Assembly (NCBI GenBank): GCA_021826485.1
Contig: JAKAZX010000171.1
Location: 1 to 7,955, forward strand
Length of the DNA: 7,955 nucleotides
Reading direction: 5' to 3'
Origin: Pseudomonadota bacterium
Lineage (GTDB): Bacteria > Pseudomonadota > Alphaproteobacteria > Acetobacterales > Acetobacteraceae
A model generated the notes under the pieces. It saw nothing but the letters and a program-made list of their open reading frames with translations. It was not told the DNA's origin and ran no database searches. The translations under genes and the position numbers were made by a program. Positions 7,518 through 7,955 of this stretch are shown here, one piece after another (the first letter of the stretch is position 1; each line of letters starts with the position of its first letter).

Positions 7518-7955
7518 ATGTTCGACTTTGCCTGGACCGAGATTGCCCTGATCGGCGTGGTCGCCCTGGTGCTGATCGGCCCCAAGGACATGCCGGTCGC
7601 GATCAAGGCGGTGGCCGGGGTGGTGAAGAAGGCGCGCCGCATGGCGGCCGAGTTCCAGACCCATGTGGACGACATGGTGCGCGACACCGAACTGGCGGAG
7701 GTGCGCCAGCAGATCAACGAAATCCGCAATTTCGACTTCCGCGGCGAGCTGGAGCGCGCGGTCGATGAGGACGGCTCGCTCAAGCGCGCCTTCGACGATC
7801 CGTTCGTGACCCCCGCGCCGGCGCCCGACCCGGTGCCGGAGATCGCCGCCGAAACCCCGCCCGCGCCGCCGGAGCCGGCAGCGGAGCCGGCAGCGGCCAC
7901 CGACCCGGACGCCGCCGCGGCACCCCCGGCCGTGCCGGACTTCATCCCGCCCGCC
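7518..7955 (+). CDS. tatB: Sec-independent protein translocase subunit TatB (3' end beyond the window)
   Basis: Membrane component of the twin-arginine translocase, which with TatC forms the receptor for folded proteins bearing RR signal peptides. 146 codons are visible with no stop. The start MFDFAWTEIALIGVVALVLI is a short N-terminal membrane helix with E8, followed by the hinge G21-P22 (IGPKDMPVAIKAVAG). All three match E. coli TatB, and E8 with MFD favours TatB over TatA. An amphipathic helix follows (about 25-60), then a charged helical region to about 90. From about 95 the protein is Pro/Ala/Glu-rich and probably disordered. GGTGGAG at 7500-7506 lies 11 nt before the ATG. tatC is the expected next gene, but it is outside the window. 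No tatA is visible here. Confidence 0.93.
   Translation, partial: MFDFAWTEIALIGVVALVLIGPKDMPVAIKAVAGVVKKARRMAAEFQTHVDDMVRDTELAEVRQQINEIRNFDFRGELERAVDEDGSLKRAFDDPFVTPAPAPDPVPEIAAETPPAPPEPAAEPAAATDPDAAAAPPAVPDFIPPA

Overview
The window reads as a housekeeping stretch of chromosome from a very GC-rich alphaproteobacterium, most likely Rhodospirillales/Acetobacteraceae-like. That placement is inferred from the strong G/C bias at third codon positions, the gene order rne / amiC / mrcA / prfB (familiar from Alphaproteobacteria), and an RNase E whose S1 domain is split by a long acidic Ala/Pro/Glu insertion. I see no mobile element, CRISPR array, tRNA, rRNA or sign of horizontal transfer.

Layout: the left 2.3 kb is ribonuclease E on the minus strand, cut by the left edge within its disordered, arginine-rich C-terminal tail. 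A divergent intergenic region of about 490 bp follows (2277-2767). It holds the rne leader, with a perfect 10-bp hairpin, and near the amiC end a locally AT-richer patch with an 8-bp inverted repeat whose two arms each carry a GANTC site. From 2768 the plus strand carries four closely spaced genes: an N-acetylmuramoyl-L-alanine amidase, a class A penicillin-binding protein (PBP1A), peptide chain release factor 2, and a TatB-type translocase subunit cut by the right edge. Gaps are about 48, 66 and 72 bp, so co-transcription is plausible but not shown.

Relations: the amidase cleaves peptidoglycan side chains and PBP1A polymerises and cross-links the same wall, forming a cell-wall pair. The amidase signal peptide has a twin-arginine motif, so it may be exported by the Tat pathway that includes the TatB encoded at the right end. 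RF2 carries the classic autoregulatory +1 frameshift (Shine-Dalgarno-like AGGAGG, then CTT TGA C), so the gene is in two frames and an ORF caller sees only the second part. RNase E is the main endonuclease of mRNA turnover and rRNA processing.

I did not find an undescribed system. The points most worth checking are the structured rne leader, the clustered GANTC sites between the divergent genes, and the possible Tat dependence of the amidase.
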